This document shows, one piece after another, positions 43,738 through 53,700 of a stretch of DNA of 64,000 nt. The position numbers and the translations under genes are program-made. The notes under the pieces are model-generated. The model saw only the letters and a list, made by a program, of their open reading frames with translations. It had not been told where the DNA came from and made no database searches. How positions within the stretch are numbered: position 1 is the first letter of the stretch; every line of letters begins with the position of its first letter. Source of the DNA: Streptomyces sp. WAC05374 (GTDB lineage: Bacteria; Actinomycetota; Actinomycetes; Streptomycetales; Streptomycetaceae); NCBI RefSeq assembly GCF_004353505.1, contig NZ_SMNQ01000018.1, positions 1-64,000 on the forward strand, read 5' to 3'.

Positions 43738-45903
43738 TCATCCGGCGCGTTCCGCGACGGCTTCGAGGAGCCGGGCGAGGTCGGCGGCGGCGGTGGAGGT
43801 GCCGGTGAGCACGACGAGGGGCGGCCGTCCGCCGTGTGCGGCGATGCACCGGGCGATCCGGTACGCGCCGGCCCCGGAGCCGGAGTGGCCGCCGAGGACC
43901 AGGTGTCCGCCCGCGTCGGTCAGCGGCCGCAGGGCGGTGTGCAGGGCGTGGGGGTCGTCGGGGACGGGGCCGCCCAGCAGTACGACGGCCTCGGCCCCCC
44001 CGTAGGAGCGGGCGAGCAGCTCGTAGGCGAAGCGCGGGTTCCCGGGTGCGGCGAGGAGGCAGACGGTGCCGGCGCCGGGGTGCCGGGCGGGGCGGAGGGT
44101 GACGAGGGCCGGCGGCGCGGCGGGGGCGGCCTCCTCGCCGTCGGTCGCGGTGACGGCACCGGTGGCGTCCGCCTCGGCCACGGGGGCGCCGGCGCCCCGG
44201 GGGGCGGTGGTCGCGGTGCCGGCGTCCGCCAGCAGCGCCATGATGTCCGCGACGGTGGTCGACGCGCCCGGCATGAGCGGCAGTTCGTGGAGCAGGTACC
44301 CGGCCCGGGCCATGACGTCGGCGACGCCGGGGGCCAGGCCCCGGTCGTGGGAGACGGTCAGGACGAGCCCGCCGTGCTGGTCGTGCTGCGCGGCCAGCGT
44401 GAGGGGGAACGCCGTGCGGGCGGCGAGCGTCACGGGCGCGTCCACGCGGATGCCCTGGGCGGCGAGGTCGGGTGCGAGGCCGTCGCCGTCCGCCGGCCGC
44501 GGCGGGCTCTCGAACACGACGAGGGTGCCGGGCGGGGCGGACGGCAGGTCCGGGCCGTGCGTCCAGGCATGGATCTGGCCCGCCGTGACCCACTCGTACG
44601 CCGCCGTCTCCAGTGCCCGGTCGCGCAGGTCGGCCAGCAGGTCCGGCACCGTGGCGCGGGGGTCGACCACCAGGGAGAGCGGCAGCGGGTTGCGCAGCGC
44701 GCCGGGCAGGCGCTCCACGCCCTCGAAGGGGATGCCGCGCCCGGGGACGGCCACGCTGAAGCGGACCGGCTCGGGCCCGGCGGACCCGGTGGCCCGGTAC
44801 AGCAGCAGCGCCCACACCGCCTGGAGCGCTCCGCTCTCGGTACCGCCCCAGCCGGCCGCCCAGGCGGCGAGCCGCTTGGTCTGGGCCGGGGTGAGCCGCA
44901 GCCGGGCGCGCCCGGTCCCGGTCCCTGTGGCGCCGGGGGCGGGGGCGGCCGCGGGCAGCGGTGAGTGCGCGGCGCCGGGCGGCGGTGCGGCCGCCGTCCA
45001 GAAGTCCCGCGCGGCGGCGGTGTCCTGGCGCGCGAGCCAGTGGGTGTAGTCGCCCATGTCGGGGCGCCGCTCGCCGCCCGGAAGCCGCCCGCCGGCCAGG
45101 TAGGCGCGGGTGAACTCCCGCAGCAGCAGGCGGGCGCTGAAGTCGTCGAGCAGGGCGTGGTGGTAGGTGAGGAGCAGGCGGGTGGGCGGTGCGGTGACGG
45201 ACAGGACGGGCCCGCCGCCCAGCACGGTGACGCGCAGCGGTCCGGGGCTGCGCGGGTCCAGGCCGCGCCGCCGGTCGCCCTCGACGAGCGCCGTCCAGTC
45301 GGCTGCGCCGTGCGGCAGCCGTACGACGTCGGCCCGGACGTGGTCGTGCACGACGATCCGCGGCTCGGGCCCGCTGCCGAAGGCGGAGCGCAGCACGCTC
45401 TCCCGGTCGACGAGGGACTGCCAGGCGGCGGTGAAGCGTTCGGGGTCGAGCGGCCCGTGCCACACGCAGGCGAGCTGCCCGACGTGCCGGCCGGTGGCCG
45501 GACCGGTGTCCGCGTCGGCGTCGGCCAGCAGGTCGCGCTGGAGCGGGCTCGGTGCGAGGCTCCTGACGAAGGGGCCGGCCGACGGGGCCGTGGCGCCGGT
45601 GAGCAGGTCGGCCAGCAGGCCGACGGGGAAGTCGCCGGACGCGTCGCACGCCGTCAGGGTGAGGGTGTGGTGGCCCGGTCCGTGGCGCCGGAGCCGGGGC
45701 TCGCAGGACGGGCCGTCCGGTAGGCGGGCGGCGACGCGTTCCAGCGCGGCTCGTACGGCCGCTTCCAGGGGGCCGGTCTCCAGGGGGCCCCGGAGCTCCA
45801 GTACGGGCGGGGCGTCGTAGGGCGGCTCGCCGGGGTCGACGACGACGGCCATCGGCGTGCCGGGAGACACCGGGTAGGTACGTGAGAAGTCGTCCGTGGT
45901 CAT
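43738..45903 (-). CDS. NRPS condensation domain fused to a short thioesterase-like domain
   Basis: A 721-residue protein. Residues about 1-110 are a non-standard extension (LELRGPLETGPLEAAVRAAL). A condensation domain follows, with SPLQRDLLAD near 119 and the active-site motif YHHALLDDFSARLLLREF, where the second His (249) and first Asp of HHxxxDG are kept but Gly is Asp. The C-terminal 120 residues hold a thioesterase elbow, LVLGGHSGSGAGAYR, but the protein ends before the usual catalytic His region. ATG 45903 has no close ribosome site. It probably joins or releases the NRPS product, or forms an ester/amide in trans. Confidence 0.8.
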   Translation of the reverse strand: MTTDDFSRTYPVSPGTPMAVVVDPGEPPYDAPPVLELRGPLETGPLEAAVRAALERVAARLPDGPSCEPRLRRHGPGHHTLTLTACDASGDFPVGLLADLLTGATAPSAGPFVRSLAPSPLQRDLLADADADTGPATGRHVGQLACVWHGPLDPERFTAAWQSLVDRESVLRSAFGSGPEPRIVVHDHVRADVVRLPHGAADWTALVEGDRRRGLDPRSPGPLRVTVLGGGPVLSVTAPPTRLLLTYHHALLDDFSARLLLREFTRAYLAGGRLPGGERRPDMGDYTHWLARQDTAAARDFWTAAAPPPGAAHSPLPAAAPAPGATGTGTGRARLRLTPAQTKRLAAWAAGWGGTESGALQAVWALLLYRATGSAGPEPVRFSVAVPGRGIPFEGVERLPGALRNPLPLSLVVDPRATVPDLLADLRDRALETAAYEWVTAGQIHAWTHGPDLPSAPPGTLVVFESPPRPADGDGLAPDLAAQGIRVDAPVTLAARTAFPLTLAAQHDQHGGLVLTVSHDRGLAPGVADVMARAGYLLHELPLMPGASTTVADIMALLADAGTATTAPRGAGAPVAEADATGAVTATDGEEAAPAAPPALVTLRPARHPGAGTVCLLAAPGNPRFAYELLARSYGGAEAVVLLGGPVPDDPHALHTALRPLTDAGGHLVLGGHSGSGAGAYRIARCIAAHGGRPPLVVLTGTSTAAADLARLLEAVAERAG

Positions 45904-46029
45904 GATGCGTACGGGGCGCGCACCCCCTCCCTCCCCTCTCTCGCGTGCTCGTGCCGAGTATGCGAGGCACCGCCCATACGGGCCTGATACGGCGCTGACA
46001 CCGTGGTCGGCCGGGAGGTGGAGCGCCGT

Positions 46030-46692
46030 TCAGCGGGGCGTGCGCAGGCCCGTTTCGAACGCGTAGACCACCGCGTGGACCCGGTTGCGCAGCCGCAGTT
46101 TGCCCAGCAGGTTCTGCACGTGGGTCTTCACCGTGTGCTCGGAGAGCGTCAGCGAGCCGGCGATCTCCGCGTTGGACAGGCCGTCCGCCATCAGGCGCAG
46201 GACCTGGCGCTCACGGTCCGTGAGCTGCTCGGGGCCGACGCCCGACACGGCGGGCGGCCCGGTGGGCGGGCCGGTGGGGCGGGCGGCGCCGGGCGGGGCG
46301 ACGGTGTAGCCGGCGGCGGCCAGGACCAGCGCCGAGGCGAGCTGGGGGGCGGTGGCCGTGGCGGGCAGCCTGCCGTGGCCCGGTTCGGACCCGCCGACGG
46401 TGAGCGTCCGGCAGTGGGGCGGGAGCGGTCCGGGGGCGGGGGCGGCGCCGTGGGCGAGGACGACGTCCGCCCGCGTGGCGGTGATCTCGGCGGGTGCGGC
46501 GGGTCCCGGTTCGCCGTCGCCCACGACGTGGACGGCGGGCTGGCCGGTGAGCAGCGCCCTGATGCCGCCGCGTGCGAGGGCGTCGGCGCCCAGGACGTAC
46601 ACGCGCACCGCCGAGGGGGCGGCCGCGCCGCCGGGGATCATCTGGAGGGTGGTGCGGCGGGCCGTGAGCACCGAGAGGTCCCGTTCTCCCAC
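46030..46692 (-). CDS. NarL/LuxR-type regulator without a phospho-acceptor pocket
   Basis: A 220-residue regulator from GTG 46692 (GAGGAGG site). The C-terminal HTH is canonical: QLTDRERQVLRLMADGLSNA, EIAGSLTLSEHTVKTHVQNL. The N-terminal receiver-like half (RVYVLGADALARGGIRALLTG) lacks a recognisable acidic pair and phosphorylatable Asp, so it is probably an atypical, phosphorylation-independent regulator. It lies just upstream of the condensation-SAM cycle unit on the same strand. Confidence 0.87.
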   Translation of the reverse strand: MGERDLSVLTARRTTLQMIPGGAAAPSAVRVYVLGADALARGGIRALLTGQPAVHVVGDGEPGPAAPAEITATRADVVLAHGAAPAPGPLPPHCRTLTVGGSEPGHGRLPATATAPQLASALVLAAAGYTVAPPGAARPTGPPTGPPAVSGVGPEQLTDRERQVLRLMADGLSNAEIAGSLTLSEHTVKTHVQNLLGKLRLRNRVHAVVYAFETGLRTPR

Positions 46693-46748
46693 GACGGCCT
46701 CCTCTCCGGGCGGTGTGCCCCGTGTTCGTTCGTGCGTCGTCCGGCACG

Positions 46749-47624
46749 CTAGCGGCGCGCGGGGGGCGGTTCCGGTTCTCTCCAGCCGCCCTGGACGGGT
46801 TCGCGAACCAGCCTGGACAGGGCGGCACCGATCTGGGCGGCCACGTGCGCGGGGTGTGCCGTCTCGTCGGTGACCGTCAGGTCGGTGAACCGGGTGTAGG
46901 CGAGGGTGCCGTCCGCGGCGGGGATGCCGTCGCTGACGCGGACGAGGGACCAGGCGGAGTCGCTGCGGTGGAAGTTCCACTCTTCGCCGGCGTGCCGGAA
47001 GTCGACGTCGCAGCCGCAGCCGTAGCCGTCCGGGGATTCCCCGACGATGACGTAGTCGCCGGGACGGTGGCGCTGGTTGAGCACGGCGTCCTCGCCGAGC
47101 AGTGCGGCGACCCCGGCCAGGGTCTCGTGGGCGTTGAGCGGCAGGACCGGGGCGGGCGGCGCGTCGCGGAGGGCGGCGGTGGCGGGCGGCGCGTGGCGCA
47201 GGGTGTACGCCAGCTCCTCGGCGGCGGTGGCCAGGTGCCGCACGGCGTCCGCGCGGGCGTCGTACCGGTTGGCGTCGTACGCGGCGTCGTAACGGCCGGC
47301 GTCGTACGCCCGGGCCGGGTCGCCCGCCCCGGCGCGGTGGTCGTCCGCGCGGGCCGGGCCGTCCGGGCCGGTCATCGCGGTCAGGACACCGGCCAGTCCG
47401 TGCAGCGCGCGGGCCACGGAGGCGGCCTGGGCGAAGAGTTCCGCCGCGACGGCCGCGGCCTGGCCGGGCGTGTAGAGGGCCCAGTCGTCCTGGAGCGACG
47501 CCGCGAGGGTGTCCGTGGTGCGGGCGGCCGTGCGCGCGAGCGCCACGACGCCGTCCGGGCCGGCCGCCCCGGGGGCGTGCGCCGCTTGCGGGGCGCGGTC
47601 GTCGTGGCGTCCTGACTGGTCCAT
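46749..47624 (-). CDS. Hypothetical protein (291 aa) with YDA repeats
   Basis: A 291-residue protein with an Ala-rich helical N-half, an internal repeat (RAYDAGRYDAAYDANRYDAR) and a C-half containing DYVIVGESPDGYGCGCDVDF, EEWNFHRSDSAWSLVRVSDG and a final helix. No known family comes to mind. Composition (Ala, Arg, His) and lack of a signal point to a cytoplasmic protein. It is 56 bp upstream of the NarL-type gene and divergent from the LAL regulator. Confidence 0.68.
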   Translation of the reverse strand: MDQSGRHDDRAPQAAHAPGAAGPDGVVALARTAARTTDTLAASLQDDWALYTPGQAAAVAAELFAQAASVARALHGLAGVLTAMTGPDGPARADDHRAGAGDPARAYDAGRYDAAYDANRYDARADAVRHLATAAEELAYTLRHAPPATAALRDAPPAPVLPLNAHETLAGVAALLGEDAVLNQRHRPGDYVIVGESPDGYGCGCDVDFRHAGEEWNFHRSDSAWSLVRVSDGIPAADGTLAYTRFTDLTVTDETAHPAHVAAQIGAALSRLVREPVQGGWREPEPPPARR

Positions 47625-47983
47625 GGGGCCGGCTGGTCCTCTCCCGTTGCCTCGCGCCGGACGGCGCGCGGTGCGACTGGTGGTCGCCGGGAGGCTAGCC
47701 GTGTCGGCGGGGGCGGCCCGGGGGTGCTCGAGGCGCTCTGGACCGGATCTCTCGTGTGCCGCGCCCGCCCCCGTGACGGGGGACTGACGGTGGGCGAACG
47801 CGGCGGGAGCAGTCTGTCGGCCCCCACCTGAAGGATGCCTCGACGCCCGCTCGAGGATCGGCGCCCCGGGCCGCCGAACGGTTAGCGTCGGCCCCTCCCG
47901 AACCCCCGGACGACTTCGCAACTCACCGCTCTGCTCCCCCACTTCATGTCCCGTGCAGCGATGAATCCCGGAAGCGATTATTG
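47625..47983. promoter_or_regulatory. Divergent intergenic region upstream of the LAL regulator
   Basis: This 359-bp stretch has no supported gene. GCTCGAGG occurs twice (about 47727 and 47847), and the last 60 bp before 47984 are relatively AT-rich, with GGAAGCG as a modest ribosome site. It should contain promoters for the hypothetical/NarL genes and the LAL gene. Confidence 0.45.
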
Positions 47984-50362
47984 ATGACACTCGGCTCGGC
48001 ATTGGTGCCCCAGGGGCACACGGACGACTCCCCTCCCCCGGTGGTGCGCGGCGGTGAGGACCTGGGCGCACGACTGGGACTGGGGGCGGGTACGCCGGGC
48101 ACGGCGAGCGTCGTGGAGATCGTCGGCGGCCGGTGGTCGGGCAAGACCACGCTGCTCGCCGACCTGACCAGGACGGCTCAGTCCCACGGCTGGACGGTCG
48201 CGTCCGCCACCGCCGCGCCCGGCCGCAGGGACACGCCCTTCGGGCTGTTCGTCGACGCGCTCGACGCCCTGGTGGAACGCTTCGACCCGGACCGGCTCGG
48301 TGGCCGCGCACCGGACCACCTGGCCCGGCTGGCCCCCTACTTCCCCGCCGTGGCGGCCACCGCCGCGCCGCCCGCCGGACCGGCGGCGCCCGGTGACCCG
48401 TACTACGTCTGCCGCGCCCTGCGCGCCCTCGTGGAGGCGCTCGCCCCGGAGGGCGGGCTGCTCATCGCGCTGGACGACCTGCACTGGGCGGACCAGGAGT
48501 CGCTGCGGCTGCTGGACCACCTCGTCGAACACCCCGTCCAGGCGCCCGTGGTGGTCGCCGTGGCACGGCGGCAACGACGGGCGGACGGCACCCTCAACGG
48601 CGTGCTGTCGCGCTGCGCGGCCCGGGGCGGTTCGCTGCGCGTGCGCCCGGCGGAGCCGACCGAGGAGGAGGCCATCGCCCTGCTCCCGGCGGACCTGAGC
48701 CGGGTGCACTGCGAGACGCTGCTGACCGAGTCGGGGCGCAACCCCGGCCTGCTGCGCGCGTTCGCCGGTCTCGGCAGGGTCCCGGGCCACACCGACGCCT
48801 GGTCCCGGCCGCTGCCGCCCGATCTGCTCGCGCACACGCTGCGGGACTTCCGGGCGCTGTCGCCGGAGGCGTGGAAGGTGGTGCGCGCGGCGGCGGTGCT
48901 GCACGAGCCGTTCGAGCCGGCCGACCTCAAGGAGGTCGCGCAGATCGACGAGACGGCCCTGTGGGCGGCGCTGGACGAGCTGATCGGCGAGGAGCTGCTG
49001 CGCCCCGGTGAACGGCCGTGGCAGCTCGGCTTCGACAACCCGCTGCTGCGGGTGGCCGCCTACCAGTCGGCGGGGCCGGGCTGGCTGCTGGGCGCCCACG
49101 CGCAGGCGGCCGGGCTGCTGTCGGGGCGGGAGCACCGCCCGGAGGACCTGGCGCACCACCTGGAGCGCAGCGCCGCCATCCGGGACGTGAGCGGCGCCCG
49201 GGTCCTGCTGGACGCGGCCGCCCGCCGGTTGTGGCAGGCGCCCGCCCAGGCGGTGTCGTGGATCAGGACGGCGATGACGCTGGGCATGGAGACGGAGGCG
49301 GGCACCGGCCCCCGGGACCGGCTGCTGTTCGGCAAGGCGCTGGCCCTGGCGGGGCGGTTGTCGGAGAGCCTGACCGTGCTGGCCCCGCTGACCCGTGGCG
49401 GTCCGGGCGAGCACGGGATACGGGCCGAGGCGGTCGAGTGGCGGGCCCTGGCGCACCGGCTGCTGGGCCGCCCCGACCGGGCGGAGGCGGAGCTGGCGGC
49501 GGCGCTGCGGGACGCGGGCGGCGACACGGCCGCGACGGGCGACGCGCTGCGGCACGCGTGGCTGGAGCACGCCCTGCACACCCGGCGCGCGGACGTGGAC
49601 GTGCCGGCCGGGCACCCGCCGGTGCCGGCGGACGCGCCGCGGGCGGTGCGGGGCAGGCTGCTGGCGCAGCTCGCGGCGGCGGCCGCCCGCGGGGGCATGA
49701 CGGAGGCGGCGGAGCGGCACGCGGCGACCGCGCGGCAGCTCCTGGAGTCCGTACCGGCCACCGAGCCGGCCGAGCAACTGGACGGGCTGTACTGGCTGGG
49801 CGCGGCGGAGGCGACGCTCGGCCGGCCGGGGGCGGCGTGCGGGCACTACGAGCGCGGGCTGCGCATCGCGGAGACGTACCGGCTCGTCGGGAAGGTGCCG
49901 CTGTTCGCGATGGCCCTGAGCGCGCTCCAGCAGCACACCGGCGACCTGGTGGGCGCGGCGCGGCACGCGGCGTGCGCGGAGGCGGGCGCGTCGGCGACGG
50001 ACAGCGCGTTCCTGCTGGCCCAGGCGGCGCGGCTGCGCCAGGAGACGGCCGGTGCCGCCGCCGGGCGCGCCCCGGGCGCGGCGGTGTCGCTGCCGGGCCA
50101 GCGCAGCCGCCCTGCGGGCGGGACGGCGGTGGCGCTGGACGAACTGAGCAGGCGCGAGCGGGAGGTGGCGGTCCTGGTGAGCGCGGGCCGGACGAACCAG
50201 CAGATAGCGCGGGAGCTGGAGCTCAGCCACAAGACGGTGGAGACCTACCTGGGCCGGATCTTCCAGAAGCTGCGCGTCCAGTCGCGGGCCGAGGTGGCGG
50301 CGACGGTCGGCCGGGCGGACCGGCTCGGGCTGATCGACGGCGGTGTCGCGATGCCGTCGTAG
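47984..50362 (+). CDS. LAL-type (large ATP-binding LuxR) regulator
   Basis: A 792-residue pathway regulator. The N-terminal AAA-like NTPase has Walker A VGGRWSGKTTLLADL near residue 47 and Walker B LLIALDDLHWADQESL near 163; a long TPR-like helical middle follows; the C-terminal LuxR HTH is LSRREREVAVLVSAGRTNQQ, IARELELSHKTVETYLGRIF. A TTG directly in front of ATG 47984 could also start. It is upstream of mbtH and the NRPS and likely controls them; a dyad at 50403-50420 is a candidate target. Confidence 0.92.
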   Translation: MTLGSALVPQGHTDDSPPPVVRGGEDLGARLGLGAGTPGTASVVEIVGGRWSGKTTLLADLTRTAQSHGWTVASATAAPGRRDTPFGLFVDALDALVERFDPDRLGGRAPDHLARLAPYFPAVAATAAPPAGPAAPGDPYYVCRALRALVEALAPEGGLLIALDDLHWADQESLRLLDHLVEHPVQAPVVVAVARRQRRADGTLNGVLSRCAARGGSLRVRPAEPTEEEAIALLPADLSRVHCETLLTESGRNPGLLRAFAGLGRVPGHTDAWSRPLPPDLLAHTLRDFRALSPEAWKVVRAAAVLHEPFEPADLKEVAQIDETALWAALDELIGEELLRPGERPWQLGFDNPLLRVAAYQSAGPGWLLGAHAQAAGLLSGREHRPEDLAHHLERSAAIRDVSGARVLLDAAARRLWQAPAQAVSWIRTAMTLGMETEAGTGPRDRLLFGKALALAGRLSESLTVLAPLTRGGPGEHGIRAEAVEWRALAHRLLGRPDRAEAELAAALRDAGGDTAATGDALRHAWLEHALHTRRADVDVPAGHPPVPADAPRAVRGRLLAQLAAAAARGGMTEAAERHAATARQLLESVPATEPAEQLDGLYWLGAAEATLGRPGAACGHYERGLRIAETYRLVGKVPLFAMALSALQQHTGDLVGAARHAACAEAGASATDSAFLLAQAARLRQETAGAAAGRAPGAAVSLPGQRSRPAGGTAVALDELSRREREVAVLVSAGRTNQQIARELELSHKTVETYLGRIFQKLRVQSRAEVAATVGRADRLGLIDGGVAMPS

Positions 50363-50402
50363 ACCCGCGCCGCGCGGTCCGCCCGGGCCGCCGCGGTTGC
50401 CG

Positions 50403-50420
50403 GTCGGGAGAACTCCCGAC
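50403..50420. promoter_or_regulatory. Dyad GTCGGGAG-AA-CTCCCGAC upstream of mbtH
   Basis: An 8-bp perfect inverted repeat with a 2-bp centre lies 41 bp past the LAL stop and 95 bp ahead of the mbtH start. The tight spacing resembles an operator for a dimeric HTH regulator more than a terminator. It could be the site of the LAL or NarL-type regulator. Confidence 0.45.
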
Positions 50421-50514
50421 ACCACAGGGGCGGGCGGATGGTCCAGGTTGGAGAGCCACGGACGCCGCGCGCCCGGCCCGGCCCAGCCAGTCGCATCACC
50501 CACCGGAGGAGCAC

Positions 50515-50733
50515 ATGACCGAGGAGATCGGCGCCGCCACGTACGCGGTGGTGGTCAACGACGAGCAGCAGTACTCGATCTGGCGCGCCGGCGCCGAGCT
50601 GCCGCCCGGCTGGCACGCCGAGGGCACCACGGGTCCTCGCGAGGCGTGCCTGGCCCACATCGACGAGGTGTGGACCGACATGCGCCCGCTGAGTCTGCGA
50701 CGCGCGCTGGAGGAGCGGGCGAGCCGCGCCTGA
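50515..50733 (+). CDS. MbtH-like protein
   Basis: A 72-residue member of the MbtH family, which bind and activate NRPS adenylation domains. Conserved residues NDEQQYSIWRAGAELPPGWH, and the WTDMRPLSLR end, are present. ATG 50515 has GGAGGAG. It lies 39 bp ahead of the NRPS, its probable partner. Confidence 0.95.
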   Translation: MTEEIGAATYAVVVNDEQQYSIWRAGAELPPGWHAEGTTGPREACLAHIDEVWTDMRPLSLRRALEERASRA

Positions 50734-50772
50734 CGGCCTTCCCCGCCCCATCGACACCCGGAGGAACGATCC

Positions 50773-53700
50773 ATGCAGACCCAGACCGCCCAGCTCTCCG
50801 ACGAACAGCGCAGGCTGCTGGAGCAGTTGCTGGACGAGGACGGCGTCGGCCGGAACGTGGAGCGCGTGCCGCGCCGCGCCGGAGACCCGTCCCGCGCGCC
50901 GCTCTCCTTCGGTCAGGAGCGGCTCTACTTCGTGGACAAGCTCCAGCCGGGTTCGCCGATGTACGTCGGTACGGGCGCGCTGCGGCTGCGCGGCGCCCTG
51001 GACGTGGAGCTGCTGCGCGCCGCCGTCGGCCGGCTGGTGGACCGCCACGAGGTGCTGCGCACCGGGCTGGTCGAGGCCCCGGACGGGACCGTGGAGCAGC
51101 GCGTCCACGCGCCGGGTTCGGTGCGGGTGGAGCTCCCGGTGGTGGCCACCGGGCGCGGCGCGGTCCAGGACCGGGTGCGCGAGGCGGCGTCGGCCGGGTT
51201 CGACCTGGCCGTGCCGCCCCTGCTGCGTGCGGTGCTGCTGGAGCTGGACGGCGACGGTGAGGGCGGGAGCACGGTCGCGGAGTACGTCCTGGTGCTGTCG
51301 GTGCACCACATCGCCGTCGACGGCTGGTCGCTGGGGCTGCTGATGACCGAGCTGGGCGTGGTGTACGCGGCGCTGGCCGAGGGGCGGGAGCCCAACCTTC
51401 CCGAGCTCGCGGTGCAGTACGCGGACTTCGCCGTCTGGCAGCGGCAGTGGCTGGAGCAGGGCGTCCTCGCCGAGCAGCTCGCGTACTGGCGCGAGCGGCT
51501 GGACCGGGTCCCCACCACGGAGGTGCCGACGGACCGGCCGCGTCCCGCCGAGCGGTCCTACGCCGGTGACACGGTGCCGCTGGCCCTGCCGGAGAAGGTG
51601 ACGGGGGCGCTGCGGTCCCTGACCGACTCGGAGCAGTCGACGCTGTTCATGGCGCTGGCGGCGGCGTGGGCGGCGGTGCTGGGCCGGTTCTCGGGCGGTG
51701 ACGACGTGGTCGTCGGCACGCCGGTGGCGGGCCGCACCCGCACGGAACTGGAGCGCACGGTCGGCTTCTTCGTCAACACGCTGCCGCTGCGCATCGCGCT
51801 CGGCGCCGGTGACTCCTTCCGGGCGCTGCTGCGCCGCACGCGGGAGGTGTGCACGGAGGCGTACGCGCACCAGGACGTGCCCTTCGAGCGGATCGTCGCC
51901 GAGCTCCAGTCGGACCGGGACGCCTCGGGGCAGACGGCGATCGCGCGCCACTGGCTGGCCCTGCACAACACTCCGGTGCCCGACTTCGCCATGCCGGGCC
52001 TGGAGTGCGAGGCGCTGCCCGCCCTGATCGGGACCGTGCGGTGCGACCTGTCGGTGCAGCTCGCGCCGGACGGTGCCGGAGGGCTCGCGGGGCGGCTGGA
52101 GTACTCCACCGAGCTGTTCGACCGGCGCACCGCCCTGGCGCTGGCGTCCGCGTTCGAGACGCTGCTGGCGGCCGCCGCGGCGGGCCCGGACCGGGCGGTG
52201 GCCGGGCTGCCGGTGCTGACGGACGCGGAGCGGGACACCGTGGTGCACGAGCTGTCCGGTGCCCGTGCCGGGGCGCTGACCGGGCCGTCGGTGCCGGAGT
52301 GGTTCGCCGCCCGGGTGGCCGCCGCCCCGGACGCCGTGGCCGTCGTGGGCGACGCGGGCGAGGACGGCGACGGCACCGACCGGGTGACGTATGCCGAACT
52401 GGACGTGCGCTCCAACCGCGTGGCGCACCTGCTGGTGGCGCGCGGCATCGGCGCCGAGGACCGCGTCGGGGTGTGCCTGCCGCGCGGTTCGGAGCTGGCG
52501 GCCGCCGCCCTGGGCGTGCTCAAGGCCGGTGCCGTGCTGCTGCCGCTCGACCCGGCGTACCCGCCGGCGCGGCTCGCGCGGCTGGTGGCCGACGGCGCCC
52601 CGCGCCTGGTGCTGTCCGGCGAGGGGCTGGGCGCCCTGACGCCCGGCGCGGAGGTCGTCGAGCTGACGTCCGACGGGCTCGCGGCGCAGCCCGGGCACCC
52701 GGTGGACGTTCCCGCGCCGCACCCGGACGGCGGCGCCTACCTGCTGTTCACCTCGGGCACCACGGGCCGTCCGAAGGGCGTGCTGAACACCCACGCGGGC
52801 CTGGTGAACCGGCTGCGCGGCATGGCGGACGCCTTCGCGCCCGGCCCGGGCGACCGCGTCCTGCAGAAGGCGCCGCTCGGCTTCGACGTGGCCGTGTGGG
52901 AGCTGCTGCTGCCGCTGGTGACGGGCGCCACCGTGGTGGCCGCCCGGGACGGCGGGCACCGTGACCTGGAGTACCTGCACCGGCTGATCGACCGCGAGCG
53001 GGTGACCGTCTGCCACTTCGTGCCGTCGCTGCTCCAGGTGTTCGCGGACGCGCCCGCCGGTGCGCACCCCTCGCTGCGCCTGCTGCTGAGCGGTGGCGAG
53101 GAGCTGCCGGGCACGCTGGCCGACCGGCTGCTGGAGCGTTTCCCGCACGCCGAGCTGGTGAACCAGTACGGGCCGACCGAGGCGGTGATCGACGTCAGCT
53201 CCGGCACCGTCGTGCGCCCGGAGGGCGGCGGGACGGGCCGGGTGCCGATGGGCCGCCCGGTGCCGGGCGCCGAACTGTACGTCCTGGACGCGGCGATGAA
53301 CCCGCAGCCGGTGGGCGTGGCGGGCGAGCTGTTCATCGGCGGCGTGCAGGTGGCCCGGGGCTATGCGGGCCTGCCGGGGCTGACCGCCGAGCGGTTCGTC
53401 CCGCACCCGTTCGCCGCCGGTCGGCGCCTGTACGCCACCGGTGACCGGGCCAGGATGCTCGCGGACGGGTCGCTGGAGTTCCTCGGCCGCGCGGACGACC
53501 AGGTCAAGATCCGGGGCAACCGTGTCGAGCCGGGGGAGATCGCCGCCGTACTGCGCGAGCACCCGGACGTCACCGGCAGCCTCGTGACGGTCCACCGGGG
53601 CGAGGAGGGGCAGCCCGCGCTGCTCGGTCACGTCACCTCGGAGCGGGACGCGGAGGGCCTGCTGCCCGGGCTGCGGGACTTCCTGCGGGAGCGGCTGCCG

